Assembly (NCBI GenBank): GCA_019638015.1
Contig: JAHBUP010000001.1
Coordinates: 620,001-684,000 of the forward strand
Source of the DNA: Melioribacteraceae bacterium
GTDB lineage: Bacteria; Bacteroidota; Ignavibacteria; Ignavibacteriales; Melioribacteraceae
DNA length: 64,000 nucleotides
Direction of reading: 5' to 3'
Position numbers and translations under genes: made by a program. This document shows positions 28,301 through 37,304 of the stretch, one piece after another. How positions within the stretch are numbered: the first letter of the stretch is position 1; each line of letters begins with the position of its first letter. The notes below the pieces were generated by a model. That model was not told the origin of the DNA, ran no database searches, and saw nothing but the letters and a program-made list of their open reading frames with translations.

Positions 28301-31300
28301 GGAATGAAAAATCTTGGTAACGTAGTTATTAACCAAGCTAATTTAGTTTCAAACATTACAATGAATTCAGCTACAGCAGCTATTACATCTTTCACAAATA
28401 CTGCAGGAACAACAAACCTTAACATGAACTCAACAGTTTCTGGTATTGCTGGCAACTTTACAGTGACAGCTGGTGCCGTTACTTTGACCATGAATGGTGG
28501 TGCAGCTGGTACAAGAACAATTGCAGGTGCTTTAGCAGTTAACGGCGGTTCTTTAACATTAGGTTCACATATTAATGTTACTGGTGCTGCTAGCCAAGCT
28601 GGTGCAGGTTCATTGGCTCTTGGTAACTATAACTTAACTTTAGCTAACACATACGCTCACGCTGGTACCGGTACAATTACAGCAGGTACAGGCGCTATCG
28701 TTGCTGCTACAGCTTTAGTTCCAGCTACTTATACATTTACCACAGCAGTTGATATTCCTAATCTTACAGTTAATTCTCCTGCAGCTGGAATTCAGATGGT
28801 TACAACAGCATTGAATGTTACCAATAAATTAGTTCACACCGCTGGCGATATTGATGTTAACGGTCTTGCATTAAACGTTACAGGAGATACTTATACATAT
28901 ACAGCTGGTACATACTCAAATACTGCAGGTACGGCTGCTGGTAAAGTTGTTCTTAAGGGTTCAGCTTTAACAATTACTGGTGCTGCTAACCCATTGTTTG
29001 GTTACCTTGAAGTAAATTCAACTGGTACAGTAACATTCCAAACAAGTGACTTAGCAACCCCAACTGCAAGAAGTTTCCAAGTTGCTGATGGTTTCACACA
29101 TACAGCTGGAAACATTGCTCTAGGAATCAATGATTTAGAATTAACAAATGATGCTATTGTTACTGTTAATGCTGCCTACACAACAGCTGCTACTGCCGGT
29201 ACTGTTACAGGTACTGCAACTGGCGCTAACTTAGGTGAAGTTGTGTTCAGCGGTAATTTTAACGGTGTTCAAAACCTAACTTTAGCTGATAATTATTCTA
29301 TTCAAAACTTAAGAGTTGCTAACACAGCTCATACTTCAGTTACAAAAACAGACACCAAGATTCTTACTGTTGTAAGTAACTTTGGTTTAGGTGACAACTT
29401 TACGTTTGGCGCTACTGCGCGTTTAGTTCTTGGTGATGGCGCAACCATTACAAGAATTAACGGTGTATTCGATCAAGCTCCAACTTTTGGTGCTACAACA
29501 AACGTAGTTTATAACGCAGCCTTAAATACAAATAAAGAACTACCATTAACAGGATTAAATAATCTTACAATTAATGGCAACGTTACATTCACAGCTTCAG
29601 CTCCAGCAACAGGCAGCCCAACTGTAAATGGTACATTGTTCATGCAGTCAGGTACAATTGATTTGGCAACAAACTCAAAAGTACTTACAATTGCAGACGG
29701 TGCTACAATTAACAGATCAGGCGGCGCGTTTGGTGGCGCAGCAGCAGATAAACCAACTGTAACCAACTATAAACTTGTTTATTCAGGTGCAGCTGCTCTT
29801 ACAGATGGTAAAGAATTAATTTCTACAAATTGCACAAATTTAACAGTTTCTATGACCGGTGGCGGAGTTACACTTGGTAATGCTAGAACAGTTGGTTCAT
29901 TTGATATGAGTCCAACAGGTGCTGGCGCTGCTAACGTTTATTTCGCAATTGGCGCAGATAACGCACTGCAAACATTCACGGTTACTGGCACAACTACTAT
30001 TAATAATGGTATTGTTTCAACAACCGACGCAGTTGGTGGCAATTCAAGCGCAAGTACATTCGCAGCTCAAGGTTCAGTTGTGGTTAATGGCGGAAGTCTT
30101 GGTAATCTAGGCGCTGATAACGGTGCTGGTGTTGATGGTGGATTGAACTTAACATTTAGTGGTGCTGCTGCTCAAGCATTAACATTAAATGGCAACATTA
30201 CATTACCTAACATTACTTTAAATAGCACTGCTACTACAGCAGCTGGTGCTGTTGTTAATGTTACAGGTGGAAATTTAACAATCACAAACTTGTTAACATT
30301 CCAAAATGGTATTTTGAACATGGGTTCAAATACTCTTACTCTACCTCGTCCAACTGGTGCTGCAAATGGCGGTTTAGCATTTGACAGAAGCGCAGTAGGT
30401 GTTGGTGAATTTGGTCACGTAGTTGGTAAAATAGCTCGTCAAGCAAATTCTAATGATGGTGCTGGTGGAACTAACGGTCGTTTTGAATTCCCAACTGGTA
30501 CATTAAGCGGAGAATATCGTCCTGCAGCAATTAACTTTACTCCAGCTTATGTTGTAAACAACCCAGTTATTATCGAAGTTAACCATCTGGATGTTACTCC
30601 AGAGGGTACAGTTGGCTTACCATTAGATGGTGGTAATGGTGTTAAAATTGGTAATTATCCTAAATTCTACTGGTTAGTAAACACAACACCTTCTAGCTTA
30701 AGCTCAACTCAAAACTTTGATATTGACTTACAAGCTAATAATATTGGTCTTCCATACACAAGTGACGCATTATTAAGAATTATCAGAAGACAAGATGGCG
30801 CAGCAACAAGCAACGCATGGTCAATGCAGGGTGTAGCTTCAAACTACGCTAACTACCAAGTAGTTACTGGTACAGATACAACAGTAGTTGCAAGAACTAC
30901 CTCCTCACAAGGTGGATTAGTTCAACAAGGTAGCCGTTTCGCAATTGGCGTTCCTACAAGAGCTCCAATGTTCACAGCTCCAGTTGCATTAACAGCTTCT
31001 ATTAACGAAAACGCAACATCTACAATTCAGGTAACTGCTGATCCTAATGATGTTGGTGAAACAGTTGCATATAGCTTAGTTACAGCTCCTACATGGGCGG
31101 CAATTAACGCTACTTCTGGATTATTAACATTAACTCCAAGTTATTCTGATGGTTCAGCAACACCTTATCAAATCGTTGTAAAAGCTTTGGATAGTGGTGG
31201 AGCTTCATCATTATTAACTCTTACTATTACAGTTGTTAACGTAAACAGAGTTCCTTCATTTACTGCTACAGGCGCTGCAGTGTTAACAGCTCAAACAGTT

Positions 31301-32437
31301 AAAGCTGGTTCAACATTAAACTTTACTTACTTAGCAGTTGATGCTGACGCTGATGCTTTAACATATACTCTTACACCGGCAATTACTCCGGCATTCGCAG
31401 GTACAGCTACATTAACAGCTACTGGCGTTTTAACATTCTCACCAGTATTCGCTGACGCTGGTAAAGTATTTGTAGTATCAGTTCAAGCAGCAGATGGTAA
31501 TGGTGGAACAGTAGCAACAGCCGCTAACATTACTGTTAGTTATGCTGGCGAAAAGGGTGATGTTGATGGTAACGGTACAGTTGCTTCAGCAGATGCTTCA
31601 CAAATTCTACAGCATGTTGTTGGTTTAGTATTAATTACAGACCCAGCAAAAGTATGGGCAGCAGACGCAAACAATGATGGTGTTATAGGCGCTATCGACG
31701 CTGCTTGGGTTCTTTATAAATTCGCAAACGGTTCATTCCCAACCGCTTCATTAGTAGCAAGCGAAGTTTCCGCTGAATTCGGTAAACTAAGCAAAGTTGC
31801 TAAAAACGAAGCTTTAGTAAGTGGAAATCAAACCGGTACATCTACTTTCGCATTACCAATTTCAATTAGCAATGCTAAACAAGTTCAGTCTCTTTATGCG
31901 GAATTTGCAATTAGCAATGGCGTTGACTTCCAAAATATCCAAGCTAATTTACCAGAAGGATGGATGATTCAATCTAAATTCGAAAATGGTATATTAAAAG
32001 TAGCTATGGCTGGTATCAACGGTTTAGCAAGTGGTAACGTTGCAGTTATTAATGTTGGTTTAAGAAATGTTGAAACAACCGGCGAAATCTCCGGTACTTT
32101 AACAATTAATGATAATGGACTTCAATCACTTGAACCATTAAAATTAAGAGCAATCCCAACAGAATTCGGTTTAGGTCAAAACTATCCGAATCCATTTAAC
32201 CCAACAACAAGCATTAAATATCAAATTGCTGAAAATGCTAATGTTAGCTTAACCGTTTATAATATGTTAGGACAACAAGTAAAATCATTAATTACCGGTC
32301 AACAAGAAGCTGGTTACTATACAGTTAATTGGGACGGAACAAATGAATATGGTTCAAAAGTAGCTTCAGGTATATATATTTACAGACTACAAGCTGGCAA
32401 ATATATTCAAACATTGAAGATGAACTTATTGAAGTAA
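25361..32437 (+). CDS. Giant repetitive T9SS-exported surface protein with Ig-like, dockerin-like and cohesin-like modules
   Basis: A 2358-residue protein. Signal peptide at 1-22 (ending AFA). Residues about 23-75 resemble the start of right-handed beta-helix (DUF1565-type) proteins (VYVSATNGDDTFGTG, PYRSIQKAIDVA). Residues about 80-1860 are low-complexity, Gly/Ala/Thr/Asn-rich beta repeats of the type LTVNGTFNMPQGTFTFGANT, fitting a long beta-helix. Then come two Ig-like putative-calcium domains (about 1868-2060), a dockerin-like pair of calcium loops (about 2064-2125: GDVDGNGTV and ADANNDGVIG), a cohesin-like domain (about 2135-2260) and a T9SS sorting domain from about 2270 (NYPNPFNP). GGGAG precedes the ATG. 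It probably covers or decorates the cell surface; an S-layer-like role is possible but unproven. It heads a run of four T9SS substrates. Confidence 0.85.
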   Translation: MNLKKLFLMLTFFVLLGTTAFAQVYVSATNGDDTFGTGAQVTPYRSIQKAIDVAATGSTIYVEAGIYNSGVIPTEGAPITLATNRNFTFVGTAVGLNTTVELTNGFTLNHASAVVNFGSTGTAKFNVGTTATALILTAGTMTITPANFVIGSGATVTVGNGVLNGVPTTGANLNVIFNGTNAIGSTSGFLPSALGTGTLTINKASGAITIDNTALTLTNIVYSNVAGATISGNVTLANGGDITNSNTGTLTIGTDASNTLTMTSIDPAQGQIIVNAGGSVIVNSSVTYNVRNAGTAASGASSAVFAAGNIFALTGASNLTVNGNITFNNTNIASTDGDNAERNGVTLSNNGTGSLTIAGNITTPLSSTVFATPGAGGAGTNQAWVDVILDNLSTGSFSVRSAALRGATGTAGINNAGGGSMTLGQAGDVITTAYDVVNSGATAVMTVNAGATFSSAFTTVNAASLVTFNAAATIGGIVTHAGKMRINSNVITLTRTGAGTLAGAGDIYSVTTATTGSGWIKFTGASPTSTFTGNLPNVEANNATTALALAGNNIFGDLKTTGTGATIGGASDIRGNLDLASGGGTVTINGATTVRGNVEMTSGNVTLGTNNLTVNGTFNMPQGTFTFGANTLNLVGNFNRTGGTINAAAAGTGTLNFAGTASQTFNPGTQMNVYRVTVNNTGPYLVNVIANDVVTMQNSLIVLNDFTITTGQVALGTSNIRMQQVAGALSARFTNGGRGYTSNGIGGIIFEGTGANPAGGGDGAVITGTQPFSNIYVRLSVPANNILTLGAVKISGVITFDGGGIEVGAANDGDAFAASTLALDDALVIPTVVINTQNAHASPYFVTTAPTVTSVYNLSYTGQTARTITAADFITGAVNNLSLIAGTAGKTITFLNAPGTIVGSLSVDDGETLQLTNGGAQTLTASGNTAAHVVNGTVTGGTLQITGTAASLTGGVGATNASLVANLTVAPLSAGTFTSTGMKNLGNVVINQANLVSNITMNSATAAITSFTNTAGTTNLNMNSTVSGIAGNFTVTAGAVTLTMNGGAAGTRTIAGALAVNGGSLTLGSHINVTGAASQAGAGSLALGNYNLTLANTYAHAGTGTITAGTGAIVAATALVPATYTFTTAVDIPNLTVNSPAAGIQMVTTALNVTNKLVHTAGDIDVNGLALNVTGDTYTYTAGTYSNTAGTAAGKVVLKGSALTITGAANPLFGYLEVNSTGTVTFQTSDLATPTARSFQVADGFTHTAGNIALGINDLELTNDAIVTVNAAYTTAATAGTVTGTATGANLGEVVFSGNFNGVQNLTLADNYSIQNLRVANTAHTSVTKTDTKILTVVSNFGLGDNFTFGATARLVLGDGATITRINGVFDQAPTFGATTNVVYNAALNTNKELPLTGLNNLTINGNVTFTASAPATGSPTVNGTLFMQSGTIDLATNSKVLTIADGATINRSGGAFGGAAADKPTVTNYKLVYSGAAALTDGKELISTNCTNLTVSMTGGGVTLGNARTVGSFDMSPTGAGAANVYFAIGADNALQTFTVTGTTTINNGIVSTTDAVGGNSSASTFAAQGSVVVNGGSLGNLGADNGAGVDGGLNLTFSGAAAQALTLNGNITLPNITLNSTATTAAGAVVNVTGGNLTITNLLTFQNGILNMGSNTLTLPRPTGAANGGLAFDRSAVGVGEFGHVVGKIARQANSNDGAGGTNGRFEFPTGTLSGEYRPAAINFTPAYVVNNPVIIEVNHLDVTPEGTVGLPLDGGNGVKIGNYPKFYWLVNTTPSSLSSTQNFDIDLQANNIGLPYTSDALLRIIRRQDGAATSNAWSMQGVASNYANYQVVTGTDTTVVARTTSSQGGLVQQGSRFAIGVPTRAPMFTAPVALTASINENATSTIQVTADPNDVGETVAYSLVTAPTWAAINATSGLLTLTPSYSDGSATPYQIVVKALDSGGASSLLTLTITVVNVNRVPSFTATGAAVLTAQTVKAGSTLNFTYLAVDADADALTYTLTPAITPAFAGTATLTATGVLTFSPVFADAGKVFVVSVQAADGNGGTVATAANITVSYAGEKGDVDGNGTVASADASQILQHVVGLVLITDPAKVWAADANNDGVIGAIDAAWVLYKFANGSFPTASLVASEVSAEFGKLSKVAKNEALVSGNQTGTSTFALPISISNAKQVQSLYAEFAISNGVDFQNIQANLPEGWMIQSKFENGILKVAMAGINGLASGNVAVINVGLRNVETTGEISGTLTINDNGLQSLEPLKLRAIPTEFGLGQNYPNPFNPTTSIKYQIAENANVSLTVYNMLGQQVKSLITGQQEAGYYTVNWDGTNEYGSKVASGIYIYRLQAGKYIQTLKMNLLK

Positions 32438-32445
32438 GATTCACC

Positions 32446-32476
32446 AAATGAAGGTGGATTAATTCCACCTTCATTT
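32446..32476 (+). terminator. Perfect hairpin between giant gene and next T9SS gene
   Basis: A 13-base perfect inverted repeat (AAATGAAGGTGGA with its complement) with a 5-base loop. It is followed by AATTAAAC rather than a T run, so it may be a weak terminator, or an RNA-processing or stability hairpin that lowers expression of the downstream genes. Confidence 0.6.
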
Positions 32477-32508
32477 AATTAAACAATTAACAAAAACTGA
32501 GGTTAAGA

Positions 32509-34236
32509 ATGAGAAATATGAAAATAAGCGTTGTTAAGTTTCTGAGTCTTCTCGTAGCGATGCTTATGCTAGGATCATTCAGTACATTTGCTCAGGTTAG
32601 TGTAACATTACCAAGTGTAGTGGGGACCTCCGGTCAGACTACAAGCGGAAATGTTACGGTTGGTGATCTTACAGGACAGAATGTAACAGCTTTTCAATTT
32701 ACAATTACGTATGATAAAAGTGTTGCATATATAACTGGAGCTGATAACGCTGGTACATTATCTGCGTCGAATGCTCTCACTGTAAACGCCGATACGGCAA
32801 ATGGAAAAATTTCTGTGGCATGGGCAAGTGCAACCGCACTCTCAGGTTCGGGAACTCTCCTAAAATTGAATTTCCTATTTAGAGGTTTTGGTAACGCAGT
32901 TTTAGCATTGAACAATACATTTATGTTTAACGCTGGAACTCCAGCTGCTACAACCACTAATGGAAACGCTTTAACAGCTGCTACATTGATCACAGTTAAT
33001 GATGTTACTGCAAAGACGGGTGAAAATATTATGATCCCACTTTCAGCTACAAATTTAACATCAGGTCAAAATGTAGTTTCTTATAACTATGAATTAACTT
33101 ATGATGCAGCAAAAATTGACATCACAGGTTACGAGCTTGCCAATACTTTAAGTTCAGATGGCAATGCCTCTATAAACTTAAACACTGCCGGTGTAGTAAA
33201 ATTTGCATGGGCAAGTGCTACAAATTTGGTTGGTAACGGTGTTTTAATGTATTTGAAAGGAAAAGTGAAAAATGTTGCTGGAACAGCAAATGTAGCTTTA
33301 ACTTCGTTTCTCTTTAATAATGGCGTTCCAACAAATACAACAAAAAATGGCGTTGTTACAATCACAACAACAAATGTTGCTCCTACATTAGCTTTTTCTC
33401 CAGCGGGACCGATATTTGTAACAGATGAACAAAAACCACTTACATTCACATTAGTTGGAACAGATCCAGGTGACGTGCTTACATACTCAGTAGTTGGTGA
33501 AATGCCAACAGGCGCTTCATTAAACGCTACTACCGGTGTATTCACATGGACTCCTAACTACGATCAGGGCGGAAAAAACTATTCAGTTAGTTTCAAAGTT
33601 ACTGACCAGGGTGGTTTATCAGCTACAAAATTAGCATCCATTATTGTGTACAATGTTAACAGAGGTTTGCACTTCACACAAACTCCTGCTGATCTCGTAA
33701 CAGTACAAGTTCACAATAAACCTGTATTTTATACTTTCACATGGAAAGCAGTTGATGATGATGGAGATCCAGTGATCTACGCATTGCTAGCTGGTCCTGG
33801 TGGAAGTAGCATTACTACAGATGGTGTATTCAGCTGGGCTCCAACTGTTGAACAAGCCGGAAAAACCTTTGTAGTTACTGTTCAAGCTACTGATGGTGAA
33901 TTATCAGTAACTAAATCAGTTCAGGTTAAAGCTAGTGATAATGTAACTGGCGTTCAGGATGAATTAGTTCCAACTACTTTTGAACTAATGCAAAATTATC
34001 CAAATCCATTTAATCCATCTACAACAATTAAATTTGGCATTCCATCTACATCGAATGTTAAATTAGTTGTAATGAATATTTTGGGTGAAGAAGTTGCGCA
34101 ATTAGTAAATAGAGTAATGGCAGCTGGTTATCATCAAGTTGAATTCAATGCATCAAAATTAAATTCAGGTATGTACATCTACAAAATTGAAGCAAATGAT
34201 TTTGTTTCTATTAAAAAGATGATTCTTATTAAGTAA
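32509..34236 (+). CDS. T9SS-exported protein with two cohesin-like and two Ig-like domains
   Basis: A 575-residue protein. Signal peptide at about 1-29 (ending TFAQ). Two consecutive cohesin-like domains follow (about 30-155 and 160-280); both show the pattern of a first strand, FxYxLTYDxxK/V, and a KF/SVAWASATxLxGxGxLxxLxF core. Next are two Ig-like (He_PIG-type) domains (about 290-480, with TGVFTWTPNYDQGG and GVFSWAPTVEQAG) and a T9SS sorting domain from about 490 (NYPNPFNP, ends KKMILIK). Cohesins bind dockerins, and the protein before it has a dockerin-like module. GAGG precedes the ATG at 32509; the ATG at 32518 is an alternative. Confidence 0.82.
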   Translation: MRNMKISVVKFLSLLVAMLMLGSFSTFAQVSVTLPSVVGTSGQTTSGNVTVGDLTGQNVTAFQFTITYDKSVAYITGADNAGTLSASNALTVNADTANGKISVAWASATALSGSGTLLKLNFLFRGFGNAVLALNNTFMFNAGTPAATTTNGNALTAATLITVNDVTAKTGENIMIPLSATNLTSGQNVVSYNYELTYDAAKIDITGYELANTLSSDGNASINLNTAGVVKFAWASATNLVGNGVLMYLKGKVKNVAGTANVALTSFLFNNGVPTNTTKNGVVTITTTNVAPTLAFSPAGPIFVTDEQKPLTFTLVGTDPGDVLTYSVVGEMPTGASLNATTGVFTWTPNYDQGGKNYSVSFKVTDQGGLSATKLASIIVYNVNRGLHFTQTPADLVTVQVHNKPVFYTFTWKAVDDDGDPVIYALLAGPGGSSITTDGVFSWAPTVEQAGKTFVVTVQATDGELSVTKSVQVKASDNVTGVQDELVPTTFELMQNYPNPFNPSTTIKFGIPSTSNVKLVVMNILGEEVAQLVNRVMAAGYHQVEFNASKLNSGMYIYKIEANDFVSIKKMILIK

Positions 34237-34251
34237 TATCTGATAGTTCTT

Positions 34252-34284
34252 AAAATGCCCCTTTAAAAAGGGGCATTTTTATTT
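34252..34284 (+). terminator. Rho-independent terminator
   Basis: Stem AAAATGCCCC (34252-34261) pairs with GGGGCATTTT (34270-34279), with a loop of eight bases and a T/A-rich tail. It ends the transcript of the cohesin-like protein. Confidence 0.85.
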
Positions 34285-34318
34285 TAAATTGATATCAGTA
34301 AAAAGAGGGTGGAAAACT

Positions 34319-35932
34319 ATGATACAGCTCATTAAAAAAGTATCTTTTATAATTTTATTAGTTCAAAGTTACTTGCTCGCTCAAGTGACTGTTACACTGC
34401 CCACAATTTCTGGGCAGCCAAACACTTCTATTACAGTACCGGTAACCGTTTCTCAGTTGCCTGCTTCCAACGCCGCAAACGCGGTTACATCTTATGATTT
34501 TCAACTTAATTACAATAAGAATTCTATTTATATAACCGCTGTATCAACATCAGGAAGCATTACGAGCGGTACAATGACAGTTGGACCAAGAGTGTCACCT
34601 CAAGACGCTTCCATAGATACTTCAAAAGGATTTATAAGAGGAGCATGGGCCTCCGCCACGCCAATTACTGGTTCAGGCACATTATTTAATATAACGATTA
34701 AATTTAGAGAGAGCGGTGCGTCTGTATTGGAATTCAGTACCACATCTCCCTTTACATTTAATGGTGGAAATCCAACTGCTAATGTTGTTAATGGGTTAGC
34801 AACAGTCAGTACAGCAAATCAATCTCCAATCTTTGATAATATTCAAAAAAAAACAATAAAAGAAGGTAAAGAATTAAACTTTACCGTTAATGCTGTTGAC
34901 CCAGAAGGCGCGGCTATAACTTATTCTGCCACAGGATTACCTACCGGCGCAAGCTTTACACCAGCAACTAAAACTTTTAATTGGACCCCCGGGTTTACTC
35001 AATCGGGTAATTATTTCGTTGATTTCTTTGCTAATGATGGTAATTCATCTGGTAAACTAACCGTTAATATTGAAGTGCTTGACTCAAACTCTGTACCTGT
35101 AATGACGGCTATTCCCAATAAAACTGTCGCCGAAGGTGAGTTATTAACTTTCAAGGTAGAAGCTACTGATGCTGATGGTGATAATTTACTATATTCATCA
35201 AGCGTACTTCCTCCAAATGCTTCTTTCAATTCTACAACACAGATGTTCAGCTGGACACCATCATTTAACCAGGCGGGTAATTACGCAATTGTATTCTTTG
35301 TAACCGATGGGGTAAATTCTGTTTCGAGAACAGTTGTAATTGCTGTGACTGAATCAAATCAAAAACCTATATTTACAAATAAGATTGGAAATGTTACAAT
35401 CAACGTTAATGTACCGGCAGTTGAATATACGTTTCAATATACAGGCCAAGACCCGGAAGGATCCTCATTAATTTTTAGTTTGTTGGATGGACCCGCAGAA
35501 TCTGTTATTACAATGGGAGGACTGTTTAAGTGGACACCAAAGCCTGCTGATGCAGAGAAGACTTTTAGAATTATAGTTAGTCTTTCCGACGGTCAATTAA
35601 ACTCGGCTGATACTTCATTTATCACTACCGGGAAAGTTGTTTCGGTTGAAAATACAAGTGATCTTCCCAATAAATTTGAATTATATCCAAATTACCCTAA
35701 TCCATTTAATCCATCAACAAAAATTAAATTTGATATACCGGAAAGCTCCGATATTCGAATTATTGTATTTGATGTTTTGGGTAAGGAGAAGGCGGTGATA
35801 GCAGAGGGATTCAAAGCGGCAGGTACATACGAATTAGATTTTACAGCTAAGGACTTAAACAGCGGAATTTATTTTCTGCAAATGAAAGCCAAAAATTTTA
35901 TTAAAACAACGAAAATGATACTATTGCAATAA
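34319..35932 (+). CDS. T9SS-exported protein with cohesin-like and three Ig-like domains
   Basis: A protein of about 537 residues. The start at 34319 follows GAGGGTGG at good spacing and opens the signal peptide (MIQLIKKVSFIILLVQSYLLAQ); the frame extends to 34289. A cohesin-like domain lies at about 23-165 (SYDFQLNYNKNSIYITAVS, then FIRGAWASATPITGSGTLFNITIKF). Three Ig-like domains follow, each closing on a W-T/S-P motif (FNWTPGFTQSGN, FSWTPSFNQAGN, FKWTPKPADAEK). The T9SS sorting domain begins near 455 (NYPNPFNP). It resembles the previous protein and probably arose by duplication. Confidence 0.82.
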   Translation: MIQLIKKVSFIILLVQSYLLAQVTVTLPTISGQPNTSITVPVTVSQLPASNAANAVTSYDFQLNYNKNSIYITAVSTSGSITSGTMTVGPRVSPQDASIDTSKGFIRGAWASATPITGSGTLFNITIKFRESGASVLEFSTTSPFTFNGGNPTANVVNGLATVSTANQSPIFDNIQKKTIKEGKELNFTVNAVDPEGAAITYSATGLPTGASFTPATKTFNWTPGFTQSGNYFVDFFANDGNSSGKLTVNIEVLDSNSVPVMTAIPNKTVAEGELLTFKVEATDADGDNLLYSSSVLPPNASFNSTTQMFSWTPSFNQAGNYAIVFFVTDGVNSVSRTVVIAVTESNQKPIFTNKIGNVTINVNVPAVEYTFQYTGQDPEGSSLIFSLLDGPAESVITMGGLFKWTPKPADAEKTFRIIVSLSDGQLNSADTSFITTGKVVSVENTSDLPNKFELYPNYPNPFNPSTKIKFDIPESSDIRIIVFDVLGKEKAVIAEGFKAAGTYELDFTAKDLNSGIYFLQMKAKNFIKTTKMILLQ

Positions 35933-35978
35933 TCATTTACAGATGCAAATTCGGATTAAAAATTTAATTAAATAAGTT

Positions 35979-37229
35979 ATGTTTTATCGAATTGTATTCT
36001 TCATAATACTACTAAATTCACTTCTGCAAGCTCAGGGAACTTGGAGAGAGGTTACAAAAATGCCTCGTCCAGTAACTGAAGCCCAAATAATCTATAATGA
36101 AAGTCAATCGCGCCCTCAGTTTTACATTATCGGTGGTTATTCAGATATTGAACAGAGAACGGTCAATTGGATCCAGATTTATGATATATTTAATAATACT
36201 TGGGAATTAATTGAGAACGGAATAAATTTTAGAAGGAAAAATTTCTCAGCGGCTTTGTGGGATTCATCCATTGTATTGTTTGGTGGTTTGCAGAATGAAG
36301 TAGTTAGCACACCCAACGCTGAATTGTTTAGTCTTTCTAAAAGAAATTCAACAATATTTGAACCAAGTGATAAGTATGTTTTTGATAGAGTTTATGGTAA
36401 TTGTTTTATTAGTAAGGATACACTATTCGTTCTCGGAGGTAATGTTAAGAGTCAGCCCTACGTTTCTGCATTCAATCTTAAATCAAAAAAAGAAGTTTTT
36501 ACTGTAACCTACCAGCCGGCCGAAGCTTTACTTGATGAAATGGGTTTTTTCAAAGATGGATTCTTCTATCTTTTTGGTGGTGTACGATTTGTTATAACTA
36601 AGGGGACGAAATATTTTGATCAAAAGAAAAGAATGGTTAGTGAGACTCCAGTTACACTCCTTGAACCTAGGGCAGGTGGTGCGGCAATTTATAATTCCAG
36701 ATTAGGGCATGGGTTAGTCATTGGCGGTTATAATGAAGGGAGAAAAGCTCTTTCATCGGTAGAGTTTGTGTTATTTAATAATGATAATACTTTTTCAATT
36801 TATAGAACTGGCAGTATAAATTTTGCCAGAAGAAATCCCATGGCTGCAAACTATGCGAACACAATATTCCTTTTTGGCGGGAGAGATGCGGATGGGAATA
36901 TTGTCAGTCAAGTTGAACAGTACATTAGTAGTGTTTCGGATATTACTGAGGAGAGCGCAATTCCTACTAACTTTAATTTATTCCAAAATTACCCAAATCC
37001 TTTTAACCCGAACACGAGCATTAAATTTTCTTTACCAAAAGAGAGTAATGTTGAGTTAAAAGTGTATAATCTTTTCGGTGAGGAAGTAGCTCTACTTTTA
37101 AAAAGATTTATGCCGGTAGGTAATCACTCAATTAGTTTTGATGCATCCGGTTTGCCAAGTGGCACCTACTTTTACAAATTAACAGCCGGTGAATATAGTC
37201 AGGCTAAAAAAATGCTTCTACTAAAGTAA
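35979..37229 (+). CDS. T9SS-exported kelch-repeat protein
   Basis: A 416-residue protein with a signal peptide (ending LLQAQ), a kelch-type beta-propeller at about 25-320 (repeats around FYIIGGYSD, IVLFGGLQNE, LFVLGGNVKS, FYLFGGVRF, GLVIGGYNEG and IFLFGGRDAD, six GG-containing blades) and a T9SS sorting domain from about 332 (NYPNPFNP, ends KKMLLLK). Kelch propellers bind proteins or glycans. It is the last of the four exported proteins and ends before a clear terminator. No strong ribosome site is visible. Confidence 0.84.
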   Translation: MFYRIVFFIILLNSLLQAQGTWREVTKMPRPVTEAQIIYNESQSRPQFYIIGGYSDIEQRTVNWIQIYDIFNNTWELIENGINFRRKNFSAALWDSSIVLFGGLQNEVVSTPNAELFSLSKRNSTIFEPSDKYVFDRVYGNCFISKDTLFVLGGNVKSQPYVSAFNLKSKKEVFTVTYQPAEALLDEMGFFKDGFFYLFGGVRFVITKGTKYFDQKKRMVSETPVTLLEPRAGGAAIYNSRLGHGLVIGGYNEGRKALSSVEFVLFNNDNTFSIYRTGSINFARRNPMAANYANTIFLFGGRDADGNIVSQVEQYISSVSDITEESAIPTNFNLFQNYPNPFNPNTSIKFSLPKESNVELKVYNLFGEEVALLLKRFMPVGNHSISFDASGLPSGTYFYKLTAGEYSQAKKMLLLK

Positions 37230-37253
37230 TTTGTGATTAAAAAAGAAATTTCT

Positions 37254-37278
37254 AACCCCGGTTTTACGGGGTTTTTTA
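37254..37278 (+). terminator. Rho-independent terminator
   Basis: AACCCCG (37254-37260) pairs with CGGGGTT (37267-37273) across a 6-base loop, followed by TTTTATT. It closes the T9SS-substrate cluster. Confidence 0.88.
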
Positions 37279-37304
37279 TTTTAAATAATTGGTAGTCGGT
37301 AGAA

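Noticed and set aside
25687..33545. Long open frames on the minus strand inside the giant and cohesin-like genes
   Set aside because: They are mirror images of a coding region rich in Ala/Thr/Gly codons; no ribosome sites, no recognisable domains, and the plus-strand proteins have clear domains and signal peptides.
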